Below, piece by piece: positions 8,533-15,737 of a stretch of DNA of 44,737 nt (position 1 is its first letter; every line of letters begins with the position of its first letter). The stretch covers positions 1 through 44,737 of the forward strand of contig NZ_BAUA01000201.1 of assembly GCF_000710915.1 (NCBI RefSeq). The letters are read 5' to 3'. The translations under genes and the position numbers were made by a program. The notes under the pieces are model-generated. The model was given only the letters and a program-made list of their open reading frames with translations, was not told the origin of the DNA and searched no databases. Source of the stretch: Nocardia brasiliensis IFM 10847 (lineage in GTDB: Bacteria > Actinomycetota > Actinomycetes > Mycobacteriales > Mycobacteriaceae).

Positions 8533-9084
8533 CTATTCCGGTCCAGTCGCAGACCAGTGTGCCTGCGCCGCGCCGGTGTCGAAGTCGCCCGCGGCGTGTC
8601 GGAATTCCGCGAGCAGCTGGAGCAGGGTGTGCAGCCGATCGGGTGCCAAGCCGGGCAGCGCGAAGACTCTGGTGTTCAGTTCCTCGGTCGCCTGGGCGAC
8701 CAATTCCCTTCCGGCGGCGGTGATCTCGATAAGCGTGGCACGCCGGTCGGTGGGGTGCGGCACCCGCTCGACCAACTGCGCCGCCTCCAAGCGATCGACG
8801 GTGTTGGTGACGCTGGTGGGGTGTACCTGCAGGCGGGCGCTGGCCTTCGCCATCGGCAGCGCGCCGGTCTTGCTGAAGCTCAGCAGCATGAGCAATTCGT
8901 AGCGGGAGAAGGTCAAACCGGTTGGTTTCAGCGCCTCGTCCACTCGCGCCATCACGATTTGCTGGGCTCGAACCAGTGAGGTCACCGCGGCCATACCGTC
9001 GGCGACATCCCCCCAGCCGTGGTCGACCCATTGGCGATGGGCCTCCTCGATCGGGTCGAGCGGCAGGGGACGTGGCCGAGACAT
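8533..9084 (-). CDS. MarR-family transcriptional regulator
   Basis: About 183 residues from the preferred ATG at 9084; an upstream in-frame start at 9135 would add 17 residues. The winged-helix core is recognisable: LTFSRYELLMLL, then the recognition helix region VHPTSVTNTVDRLEAAQLVE, and the wing PHPTDRRATLIEIT. MarR proteins bind as dimers to palindromes, usually close to their own gene, and often respond to aromatic or lipophilic ligands. The choice of 9084 rests on the conserved start of the protein and a short AGGG upstream. A perfect palindrome and a direct repeat lie just upstream (9133-9183) and are candidate operators. No neighbouring gene clearly identifies its target. Confidence 0.85.
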   Translation of the reverse strand: MSRPRPLPLDPIEEAHRQWVDHGWGDVADGMAAVTSLVRAQQIVMARVDEALKPTGLTFSRYELLMLLSFSKTGALPMAKASARLQVHPTSVTNTVDRLEAAQLVERVPHPTDRRATLIEITAAGRELVAQATEELNTRVFALPGLAPDRLHTLLQLLAEFRHAAGDFDTGAAQAHWSATGPE

Positions 9085-9132
9085 GCCCTGATCATTCCAT
9101 GGGGCCGGGTGCTGATCGGGGACATCCACGGG

Positions 9133-9149
9133 CACTGTGGATCACAGTG
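9133..9149. promoter_or_regulatory. Palindrome, candidate MarR operator
   Basis: CACTGTG-GAT-CACAGTG is a perfect 7-bp inverted repeat with a 3-bp centre, 49 nt upstream of the preferred marR start. Size and symmetry fit a MarR dimer site. The link is inferred from position only. Confidence 0.45.
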
Positions 9150-9151
9150 CG

Positions 9152-9183
9152 TTCGAATCAGACCTTTGTTCTTCGAATCAGAC
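9152..9183. repeat. 12-bp direct repeat upstream of the marR gene
   Basis: TTCGAATCAGAC occurs at 9152-9163 and again at 9172-9183, 20 bp apart, close to two turns of the helix. Each copy contains the palindrome TTCGAA. Such phasing is typical of tandem regulator sites, but no binding protein is known for it here. Confidence 0.5.
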
Positions 9184-9234
9184 TGAGCGCAAGGGTGTGG
9201 CCGGCGACCCGCGCCCGGCACTATCAATCACGAG

Positions 9235-9309
9235 GCGGGCGTGGCTGAGTGGTTGAGGCAACGGTCTGCAAAGCCGTTTACGCGGGTTCAATTCCCGCCG
9301 CTCGCTCCA
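9235..9309 (+). tRNA. tRNA-Cys (GCA)
   Basis: The cloverleaf is complete. The acceptor stem GCGGGCG (9235-9241) pairs with CGCTCGC (9299-9305) with one G-U. The anticodon stem ACGGT/GCCGT encloses loop CTGCAAA with anticodon GCA at 9268-9270. The T arm is GCGGG-TTCAATT-CCCGC. The discriminator T9306 is followed by an encoded CCA. It is on the plus strand with no other tRNA beside it and no integrase nearby. Confidence 0.95.
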
Positions 9310-9384
9310 AGCAGGGCTCGAGGTCGTCGATCGAGCGGCGCTCGGCGCGGTGTACGCCACCGCCGCGCCGAGCAGCTCGGGCCG

Positions 9385-9468
9385 TGCTCAGCGCCCAGCG
9401 CTGATTGCTCAGCGTCCAGCGCTCGTTACCCAGCGCACGGCGCTGGTTACTCAGTGCCCGGCGCTCAG
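9385..9468. repeat. Four tandem 21-bp imperfect repeats
   Basis: Four consecutive units start at 9385, 9406, 9427 and 9448, each of the form TGCTCAGCGYCCAGCGCTSRT. They lie between tRNA-Cys and the stop codon of the metallophosphoesterase gene. Because 21 is a multiple of three, every frame reads as heptapeptide repeats, but no credible gene spans them. Each unit contains a self-complementary AGCGCT-like core. The rest of 9310-9506 shows no gene. Confidence 0.75.
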
Positions 9469-9506
9469 TGCCGGTCGGCGCGGACTCGGCGGGCCATTCC
9501 GGCGAA

Positions 9507-10916
9507 TCAGCCGAGGCCCGAGAAATCGCGCAGCACAACGTGATTGCGGTCGGCGGTGGTGCCGAGGGTGTAATCCGGGAGCAGGCCGAAGTATTCGCCC
9601 CGGGTGGTCGCGCTCCAGCGGCGCGCGGCCGCGGTCCGCGTCTTGTAGAAGTTCACCATGTAGCCGCCCTCGTACAGGCGCAGCAGGCTGTAGCCGCCCG
9701 GATATTCCTTGACCGCAGCCACTTCCAGGAATTCGACGGCGCATCCGGTATCCGGGCGGGTCCGGCGATTGCGGTGGGTGTGTCCGCTGTGGTGCAGGAA
9801 GACGCCCGGAGCGCGCTCGTAGCTCGCTTGCAGTTCGGCGCTGTCGCGGCCGTTCAAGACGAATCCCGGCCCCGCGAGATTGGTGTAGCCGGACTCTCGG
9901 GTGACCGGATGGTGGCTGAACACCAGCGTCGGCCGGTCCGGGTCGGCCCGCAGCCGCTCGCTGAGCAGGTCGAACTGCGGTCGGTCGATGGTGCCGCCGG
10001 AGCCGTCGAGCTCGCTGGTGTCCAGGCCGAGCACGCGCAGTCCGCCGATCTCGTGCTCCACGAGTTGCTGGCGCGCCGTGAACGCCTCGGCCCAGCAGTC
10101 GTGGTGCTCGGCCGGCGCCGGGGCGCAGCCCGCATAGTCCGGCCCGGTGTGCGGTCGGTCGTGGTTGCCGCGGACCACCATGTAGTCGGTGCCCAGCGCG
10201 CCCCAGTCGTCGAGCTGCGCGCGGACCGCGCGCGAATCCGCAAGGGACGCTTCGTCGGTGAGGTCGCCCGCGATCAGCAGGTGCGCCGCGCCCCGGTCGG
10301 GCCTGCGCAGGTCGTCGAGCAGCGCGGCCAGCATCGCCTCGGGATACGGCGGCACGTCCTGGCGGAAGCCGGGCGGCAGATTCGCGACGAGCAGGCCGCT
10401 GACCTCCTCGCCGTAATGGATGTCGTTGGCCAGGGCCACGGTTCGCAGCGGGCGTCCGGGCGGCGGCGTCAATGTGGTGAACTCGCCGGTGATCTCCGGG
10501 GCGCCAGGACTCAGTGTGGTCAGCGAGAGCGCCGGAATCGCGCGAACACCGTTGGACCACGCCTCGAATCGGTACGCGCGGCCGGGTTCCAGTCCGTCCA
10601 CTTCGGCGTAGTGGAAGGGTGTCGGCTCCGGGTCGGACCACACCGTAACCGGTGCGCGCGGCGAATCTGCCGGTGCGAGACGTACTTCCGCGTCCGCGGC
10701 GACCGGGACGAGCCGCCCCGCGGCGTCCGGTGACAGCGTCGTCCAGGTCACGATCACCGTCCGATCGGTGATCGTGACCACCTCCAGATCGGTGGCGAGA
10801 ACCGGATTCGATTGGGCCCGAGCCGATCCCGGCCGCGCAGCGCCGACCACCGGTAGCAGCGCCGCCAGGCCCAGCGCGCCGAGCAGGGTGCGCCGGGACG
10901 GCCCGCAGCACGTCAT
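9507..10916 (-). CDS. Tat-exported metallophosphoesterase
   Basis: 469 residues. The N-terminus carries a twin-arginine signal (SRRTLL at 7-12, then a hydrophobic stretch and an Ala-rich cleavage region around 28-34). Residues 40-150 look like a fibronectin-type or purple-acid-phosphatase N-terminal beta domain. The catalytic domain has all metal-ligand blocks of calcineurin-like phosphoesterases: D165xH167, GD at 217-218, GNHD at 250-253, HH at 335-336 and GHTH at 378-381. It should be a folded, metal-loaded enzyme released or anchored outside the cytoplasmic membrane, acting on a phosphate ester that cannot be named from sequence. The gene follows the single-span membrane protein gene by 16 nt on the same strand, so the two are probably one operon. 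Confidence 0.85.
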   Translation of the reverse strand: MTCCGPSRRTLLGALGLAALLPVVGAARPGSARAQSNPVLATDLEVVTITDRTVIVTWTTLSPDAAGRLVPVAADAEVRLAPADSPRAPVTVWSDPEPTPFHYAEVDGLEPGRAYRFEAWSNGVRAIPALSLTTLSPGAPEITGEFTTLTPPPGRPLRTVALANDIHYGEEVSGLLVANLPPGFRQDVPPYPEAMLAALLDDLRRPDRGAAHLLIAGDLTDEASLADSRAVRAQLDDWGALGTDYMVVRGNHDRPHTGPDYAGCAPAPAEHHDCWAEAFTARQQLVEHEIGGLRVLGLDTSELDGSGGTIDRPQFDLLSERLRADPDRPTLVFSHHPVTRESGYTNLAGPGFVLNGRDSAELQASYERAPGVFLHHSGHTHRNRRTRPDTGCAVEFLEVAAVKEYPGGYSLLRLYEGGYMVNFYKTRTAAARRWSATTRGEYFGLLPDYTLGTTADRNHVVLRDFSGLG

Positions 10917-10932
10917 GCGGGGCCGCGACTCG

Positions 10933-11502
10933 TCAGTTCCGGCCGGAACCCGCGGAGCAGACCTTCCACTTGCCGTCTTCCTTCTTCAGGTGCTCGGTGG
11001 TGCTGGTATCGGTGTCCGGCTCCTCGCCGGGCAGCTCCAGGGTGAGCTTGCCGGTGATCCGTGCGGTCGCCAGCTCGCCATCGATCTTGATGTCATCGAT
11101 CTTATCGATGCTGACCGATACCGCGGCGGTGTCGAATTCTTGTTTCTGTTCGGCGGGCAGCGCGTCGAACTCGGCGCGGTCGGCCGCACACGCTTTGGCC
11201 GCGGCCGCCGAGAACCCCTTCTTCTCCAGCGTGTCGTAGAAGTCGTGGACGGCCGACTCGATCCGTTGCGCGTCGGAGGCGAACGGTCCCTTGCCCTGTG
11301 CCGTCAGCACCGCCCCGATCACCACCACGCCGCCGAGGGCCAGCAACACCACCGCGATCAACCCGATGACGAGGCCGACCTTGCTTTTCCGGGAGGGCTG
11401 CCGTGCGCCGGGCGGCACCGGTGCAGGAGTCGCGGCCTGCGGATAGTGCGGGGGCGGGTAGCCGGTGGGCTGGTCGGGCTGGTGCGGATTCGGATAAGTC
11501 AT
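10933..11502 (-). CDS. Single-span membrane protein with Pro-rich N-terminus and exported domain
   Basis: 189 residues. The first 38 are Pro/Tyr/Gln-rich and probably cytoplasmic. A membrane helix follows at about 42-66 (KVGLVIGLIAVVLLALGG). The remaining 120 residues form an extracytoplasmic alpha/beta domain with two cysteines (105 and one in the C-terminal KWKVC motif) that could form a disulfide. The layout resembles the many actinobacterial DUF4878-like or Rv0361-like membrane proteins of unknown role. GGAGGA lies about 7 nt before the ATG on the minus strand, a strong ribosome site. It is the first gene of a probable two-gene operon with the metallophosphoesterase. Confidence 0.75.
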   Translation of the reverse strand: MTYPNPHQPDQPTGYPPPHYPQAATPAPVPPGARQPSRKSKVGLVIGLIAVVLLALGGVVVIGAVLTAQGKGPFASDAQRIESAVHDFYDTLEKKGFSAAAAKACAADRAEFDALPAEQKQEFDTAAVSVSIDKIDDIKIDGELATARITGKLTLELPGEEPDTDTSTTEHLKKEDGKWKVCSAGSGRN

Positions 11503-11784
11503 CGGCTCGTCCTCCGTCGGCCCCCCCTGGTTCCTGGAAGGTTACGGCAACCGGACGTTCGGGCGCGTCAAAAGAGACGTCGGCCGGTGTATCGAACGGG
11601 GGTCCGGGCATGTCGCCGGTCGAGTCGCTGATGTGTCATCGATCACGGGACCGCGTGGTTCCGATTAGAGCGTCCCGCGCGGGGTTACCCATCAAGGGAG
11701 TGCGTTCCGGTCCGCCGGCGCCCCGCCTATATTGATCGCACGGGGGACCAACGCTCATCTTCGTTCGTGCAGAGGGAGATTCGG
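11503..11784. other. Divergent intergenic region
   Basis: This 282-bp region separates the minus-strand membrane protein from the plus-strand secreted protein, so it must hold both promoters. A TATATT hexamer at 11728-11733 is a plausible plus-strand -10 with the start site near 11740; no convincing -35 is visible. I see no gene or strong repeat in it. Confidence 0.4.
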
Positions 11785-12141
11785 ATGCGCAGGGTGCTCT
11801 TCATCGGTGCAGGCGCCGGGGTCGGCCTGCTGGCCGCCGCCGGCCTCGCGGGCGCCGATCCAGGGCAGGGTGTGGTGCAGGTCCGGGCGACGACCGGGGC
11901 CGATCAACTCGCCGTCGCAGGGGCCGAGGTCGGTATCGCGCCCTGCGGTGCCGCGCCCGCCCCCACTGCGCTGACCACCGGGCCCGACGGGACCGTGCGC
12001 GTCGACTTGACGCCCGGTTGCTACCAGGTGCGGGTCACCGCGCCGCCGTCCGGCTGTTCGGTCCGCGGCGTGGATTACGTCCAGATGATCGTTTTACCGG
12101 GCGTCACCCAGACCGCGCCTTTCCAATTCAGCTGCGCCTGA
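11785..12141 (+). CDS. Small secreted four-cysteine protein, prealbumin-like fold
   Basis: 118 residues. The Sec signal peptide (RR, then FIGAGAGVGLLAAAGLAG) has a predicted cleavage after AGLAGA near residue 24. The mature part is about 94 residues with four cysteines (54, 79, 91, 117), suggesting two disulfides. The pattern of repeated beta strands with GxV and a TxPDGTVRVDLTPGCYxV block resembles transthyretin/SpaA/CnaB-type beta sandwiches used in surface adhesins and binding proteins. The ATG at 11785 follows GAGGGAG by 7 nt; the GTG at 11767 overlaps that site and is less likely. No isopeptide or LPXTG motif is visible, so it is probably freely secreted. Function unknown. Confidence 0.65.
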   Translation: MRRVLFIGAGAGVGLLAAAGLAGADPGQGVVQVRATTGADQLAVAGAEVGIAPCGAAPAPTALTTGPDGTVRVDLTPGCYQVRVTAPPSGCSVRGVDYVQMIVLPGVTQTAPFQFSCA

Positions 12142-12213
12142 GGAAATTCGTCCCGCGATCGAGTTCGCGGCGACTCCCACTTTCGTAGGACGCGCTGTGC
12201 TCGTAATGCGGGA

Positions 12214-12219
12214 TACGGT
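12214..12219 (+). promoter_or_regulatory. -10 element for leaderless CPBP-type gene
   Basis: TACGGT (TANNNT) ends 6 nt before the GTG at 12226, with no Shine-Dalgarno sequence between. This predicts a leaderless transcript. Confidence 0.35.
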
Positions 12220-12225
12220 CGCGGG

Positions 12226-13044
12226 GTGGGCATTTCCGGTGCAGAATTGCGGGCGCGCCCTGCTTTGGTCGCCAGAGCGGGGATCGTTTTCGTCGCAGTG
12301 ACGGTGTGGTGGTTGGTGCTGTACCACCTGGTGCCTCCTGCTGGGGAATACACCCGTTCGGCGCACATCGTGCGCGCAGTGGGCGCGACGGTGTTCACCG
12401 TGCCGTTGATTCTGCTCGCTCGAAAGTTTCTCGATCGCAGGCCCTTTGCCGAATTGGGATTCTCCTCGGTCGGCCGCGGTGGGCGCGCGTTTCTCGTCGG
12501 TGTCGCGTGCTGGGGAATTCCGGCCTGGTCGGCGATGGCCGCGATGTTGTGGCTCGGCTGGGCGGATATCACTGTGCGGGAGTCTTTTCCGCGCACCGTA
12601 CTGGCGCTGTTCGGTCTGCTCGTGCTGGTGCTCCTGTACGAGGCCGTTCCGGAAGAACTCATCTTTCGCGGGTACTTCTTCGCCAATCTGAACGAACGTT
12701 GGTCCACGGCGAGCGCGGTCGTCGGGCAGGCGATGCTGTTCACGGCGTGGGGTGTGCTGATCGGCGCCGCGGGCTCGGTGGGGCGAGCCGTGCTCTTCTT
12801 CGCCTTTTCCCTGGTGCTCGGTGTGCTGCGGTCGGTGACCGGAAACATCATGGCCTGCATGGGCTTCCACGCCGCGTTCCAGGTGACCACCCAGTTCCTC
12901 GCGAGCAAGTGGAACTACCTCGAACTGCACGACCCCGACCTGTCGGTGCAGGGTCTGGCCTTCGTCGTCCTTCCTTTCCTGGCCGCCCCTCTCGTCATGT
13001 GGTGGTACCGCAGGAGTCGGCGCCCCGTCCCCGCAGCGAGCTAG
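12226..13044 (+). CDS. CPBP/CAAX-type intramembrane protein, atypical active site
   Basis: 272 residues with about eight membrane segments. The first CPBP motif is intact: EE at 143-144 and Arg148 in PEELIFRGYF. A histidine that fits the last motif is His215 in GFHAAFQ. The middle motif, normally FxxxH, reads FTAWG here (172-176), so a ligand histidine of the metalloprotease centre is missing. The protein may be a non-proteolytic family member or use another residue. CPBP proteins act in the membrane, sometimes on prenylated or bacteriocin-related substrates; none is suggested by the neighbours. The GTG at 12226 is supported by a -10-like TACGGT 6 nt upstream. Confidence 0.78.
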   Translation: MGISGAELRARPALVARAGIVFVAVTVWWLVLYHLVPPAGEYTRSAHIVRAVGATVFTVPLILLARKFLDRRPFAELGFSSVGRGGRAFLVGVACWGIPAWSAMAAMLWLGWADITVRESFPRTVLALFGLLVLVLLYEAVPEELIFRGYFFANLNERWSTASAVVGQAMLFTAWGVLIGAAGSVGRAVLFFAFSLVLGVLRSVTGNIMACMGFHAAFQVTTQFLASKWNYLELHDPDLSVQGLAFVVLPFLAAPLVMWWYRRSRRPVPAAS

Positions 13045-13064
13045 ACCTGCCGTTCGCCACTCCG

Positions 13065-13093
13065 TTGACAGGCTGCCGGATTCACAATACCGT
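13065..13093 (+). promoter_or_regulatory. Promoter of the monooxygenase gene
   Basis: A perfect TTGACA at 13065-13070 is followed after exactly 17 bp by TACCGT at 13088-13093. The -10 lies inside the first operator half (13086-13100), so a bound repressor would block polymerase. The start site is expected near 13100, about 37 nt before the GTG. Confidence 0.7.
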
Positions 13094-13119
13094 CAGTATT
13101 CGAATACCGAAGGTATCCG
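13086..13119. promoter_or_regulatory. Tandem double operator, TetR-type architecture
   Basis: Two 17-bp units lie end to end: AATACCGTCAGTATTCG (13086-13102) and AATACCGAAGGTATCCG (13103-13119), identical at 13 of 17 positions. Each is itself palindromic: AATAC/GTATT around CGTCA, and ATACC/GGTAT around GAA. Their junction forms GTATTCGAATAC, another perfect palindrome. The arrangement suits two repressor dimers bound side by side. No regulator gene is adjacent. Confidence 0.65.
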
Positions 13120-13136
13120 ACAAAGGAGTTGGGCAA

Positions 13137-14636
13137 GTGCGTGAGCGTTCGGCAGGCGACAGTGGGGCAGCGGTGACCGCGCCGCGCGAACCGCGGGTCG
13201 TGATCATCGGCGCCGGCGTCTCCGGCATTGCCAGCGCGGTCACTTTGCAGCGCAACGGGATCGACGATTTCGTGATTCTGGAGAAGGGGTCCGACGTCGG
13301 CGGCGTGTGGCATTGGAACCACTATCCCGGGCTGACCTGCGACGTCCCGTCACAGCTGTATCAGTTCGGGTTCGCCCCGAAACCGGACTGGTCGCAGGTC
13401 TTCGCGCCCGGCCCGGAAATCCAGCGCTATCTCGCCGACGTCGTAGACCGGTTCGGTCTTCGACCGCACGTACGCACGAATGCCGAGGTCACGGCGGCGA
13501 CCTTCACCGGATCGGGTTGGCGGGTCGAGACCGGCGACGGCAACAGCTACGAGGCCGATTTCGTGATCGCCGCGACCGGCGTGCTGCACCATCCGGCCAC
13601 CCCCGAGCTGCCCGGCCTGGCCGAGTTCACCGGTGCCGTGCTGCACACGGCACGCTGGGACGACTCGGTGCCCACCGACGGCAAGCGCATCGCCGTCATC
13701 GGCACCGGATCGACCGGCGTGCAGGTGGTTTCGGCGCTGCAGCCGAAGGCGCGCCGACTGGCCCATTTCGTCCGCAGTCCGCAGTGGGTCATCTGGGCGC
13801 CGATGCGGCTGCCGCAACCCGCCGTCGTCGGCGCGGTGCTGGACCGGCTCCCGCAGGTCAATCGCGCGCTGTACCGCGCGGGCATGACCGGCGCGAAGCT
13901 GTTCACCGACGTCGTCACGCGGCCGAGCTGGCGGCGCCGAGCGGTACAGGAGTACGCGCGATTGAGCCTGCGCGTCCAGGTGCGCGATCCGCGCCTGCGT
14001 GCGCAGCTCACCCCGGACTATCAGCCGCTCTGCAAGCGACAAGTGTTGTCCGGCAGCTACTACCGCGCGCTGCACGCCCGCAACACCGAACTGGTCACCG
14101 ACGCGATCACGGCCGTGACCCCCACCGGCATTCGCACCTCCGACGGCACCGAGCACGAGTTCGACATGATCGTGCTGGCCACCGGCTTCCAGGCGCACAA
14201 CTACATGCGACCGATGAACCTGGCCGGCCGCGACGGGATCGCGATCGACGATGCGTGGGTGAAGGGTCCGCGGGCCTACCGGATGACCGCCGTCCCGGGC
14301 TTTCCCAACCTGTTCACGGTGCTCGGACCGAACTCGCCGACCGGCTCCATTCCACTGCATCACGCCGCCGAGGTCACCGCCCGGTATATCGTCGCGTGGA
14401 TCAACCGTTGGCGGACAGGCGAATTCGACACCGTCGAGGTGACCGAAGCCGCCACCGCCCGATTCGAGGCCGAGGTCGGCAAGGCGTTGGAGCCCACGGT
14501 CTGGAACACCGGGTGCAATTCCTGGTACTTCACCGAAGGCGGCCACATCGATCTGCTGCCGTTCGACCGCGCCACCATGGAAGCGCTGCTCGCCACCCCC
14601 GACGATCGCGATTTCCACCTGCGCAAGGTTTGCTGA
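13137..14636 (+). CDS. Baeyer-Villiger-type flavin monooxygenase
   Basis: 499 residues, normal for the class. FAD binding: GAGVSG at 25-30. NADPH binding: GTGSTG at 189-194. Between them lies FTGAVLHTARWD (164-175), the FxGxxxHxxxW(P/D) fingerprint of type I Baeyer-Villiger monooxygenases. These insert oxygen next to a ketone, turning ketones into esters or lactones; some also oxidise sulfur. The GTG at 13137 follows AAAGGAG by 8 nt. A longer open frame upstream in the CPBP region is a shadow. The gene is monocistronic with a strong, operator-covered promoter, so expression is probably induced by substrate. The natural substrate cannot be deduced. Confidence 0.87.
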   Translation: MRERSAGDSGAAVTAPREPRVVIIGAGVSGIASAVTLQRNGIDDFVILEKGSDVGGVWHWNHYPGLTCDVPSQLYQFGFAPKPDWSQVFAPGPEIQRYLADVVDRFGLRPHVRTNAEVTAATFTGSGWRVETGDGNSYEADFVIAATGVLHHPATPELPGLAEFTGAVLHTARWDDSVPTDGKRIAVIGTGSTGVQVVSALQPKARRLAHFVRSPQWVIWAPMRLPQPAVVGAVLDRLPQVNRALYRAGMTGAKLFTDVVTRPSWRRRAVQEYARLSLRVQVRDPRLRAQLTPDYQPLCKRQVLSGSYYRALHARNTELVTDAITAVTPTGIRTSDGTEHEFDMIVLATGFQAHNYMRPMNLAGRDGIAIDDAWVKGPRAYRMTAVPGFPNLFTVLGPNSPTGSIPLHHAAEVTARYIVAWINRWRTGEFDTVEVTEAATARFEAEVGKALEPTVWNTGCNSWYFTEGGHIDLLPFDRATMEALLATPDDRDFHLRKVC

Positions 14637-14704
14637 CCTCGCCGCCACTGCCGGGAATCGCGCGCGGTCGGGTGCGTATGCGGCATCGCGGTTGTCGATC
14701 TCGC

Positions 14705-14710
14705 TAGGCT
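14705..14710 (+). promoter_or_regulatory. -10 element for leaderless PAS-like gene
   Basis: TAGGCT ends 6 nt before the ATG at 14717, with no ribosome site in between. The pattern is the same as at 42508-42513. Confidence 0.45.
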
Positions 14711-14716
14711 CTGGGC

Positions 14717-15727
14717 ATGCGGGTACCAGGGGCGTGGGTGGGGGTCGATGTCCTCACGACTCGACTGCGGCGGGAAGCGCGGATCGCGCGCGACGGGGCG
14801 GATTCGCGACTGAGCCGCAGCGACATCATGGTGCACTCGGCCGCCGGCGAGCGGGTGGCGCGGGTGCTGACGCGCTGTGCGAGCATGCTCGGATTCGACG
14901 TCGAAGGCGAGCGGCTGTGGGCCGATATGGTCGCCGACCTCTTCGACGGACCGTACGACGACCGCACCGCCGACGACGCCAAGATGGCATTGCGTGCGCA
15001 CTGGGTGAAGGCGCCCGATGGCATGCCGGTCGGCTTGGTGCTGTGGCTCGCGCCGGGCCCGGTCCTGCCGCGCCCGGTCTACAACAGCTGGATCCTGGAT
15101 CTGGACGCCGTCACCACCAGCAGCGCCGGCGACGATCTGGCAATGCTCGGCACCGATCGGCAGGCCGGCGAACCGCGCCCCATCCGCGATCTGCTCCGCT
15201 TCGCCAACGCCGACGACGTACCGCGCTTCCTGGCGCTGTACTGGGACGCGGCGACCGGCACCAAAGGGCTTGCCGCCGAGGCGATCTGGTCGATCCACCC
15301 GCCCGGCGCCCCCGGCTGGGTGCATTTCTGGAGCGCCGCGCACCCCGGTATCGGGCCCACCGAACGATCCGTCTACGGCATGAGCTTGCAACTGGTCCGT
15401 CGCCCCGAGCCAGTCGTCGCGACGCTGCGGCACATCGTCCAGTTCACTCGGCACACGCTGATCCTGGTCGACGCCGAACGCCGGATCACGCTGCACACCG
15501 AAGGGGTGCTGCGCGAGGAACTGCGCGACAGCAACATCGTCGAACTGCTGGAAGACCTGCAGATCGCCCGGATCGTTTCGGGGTCGCAGACCAGCGTCGA
15601 GGCCACCGTGACGATCAACGACCGCCGGTACGAGGCCACCGCCTGGCCCCTGCCGAGCGTGCAGTCCAAGCCCGTGCAACCCGCCGCGATCGTGCTCCGG
15701 CCGGTCGAGGACGGTGCCGTGAGCTGA
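14717..15727 (+). CDS. Hypothetical protein, PAS/GAF-like (Rv3651-like)
   Basis: 336 residues, no signal peptide or membrane helix. The overall pattern resembles the actinobacterial Rv3651-like (DUF5593) proteins, described as PAS-GAF-PAS modules. Supporting stretches are YNSWILDLDAVTTSSAGDDLAML and RDLLRFANADD, which look like a PAS domain. The C-terminal part includes HTLILVDAERRITLHTEGVL, like a second PAS-type sheet. No catalytic motif is visible, so it may be a small-molecule sensor acting through partners. The start is set by the leaderless signal TAGGCT-6 nt-ATG. It is convergent with the methyltransferase-like gene, 10 nt apart at their stops. The family call is tentative. Confidence 0.6.
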   Translation: MRVPGAWVGVDVLTTRLRREARIARDGADSRLSRSDIMVHSAAGERVARVLTRCASMLGFDVEGERLWADMVADLFDGPYDDRTADDAKMALRAHWVKAPDGMPVGLVLWLAPGPVLPRPVYNSWILDLDAVTTSSAGDDLAMLGTDRQAGEPRPIRDLLRFANADDVPRFLALYWDAATGTKGLAAEAIWSIHPPGAPGWVHFWSAAHPGIGPTERSVYGMSLQLVRRPEPVVATLRHIVQFTRHTLILVDAERRITLHTEGVLREELRDSNIVELLEDLQIARIVSGSQTSVEATVTINDRRYEATAWPLPSVQSKPVQPAAIVLRPVEDGAVS

Positions 15728-15737
15728 GCGCGGCGAC

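Noticed and set aside
9385..9468. CRISPR array
   Set aside because: The repeats are contiguous with no spacers and there are no cas genes.
12306..13136. Upstream extension of the monooxygenase frame over the CPBP gene
   Set aside because: It lies in another frame of a well-supported membrane protein gene, and the GTG at 13137 has a good ribosome site.
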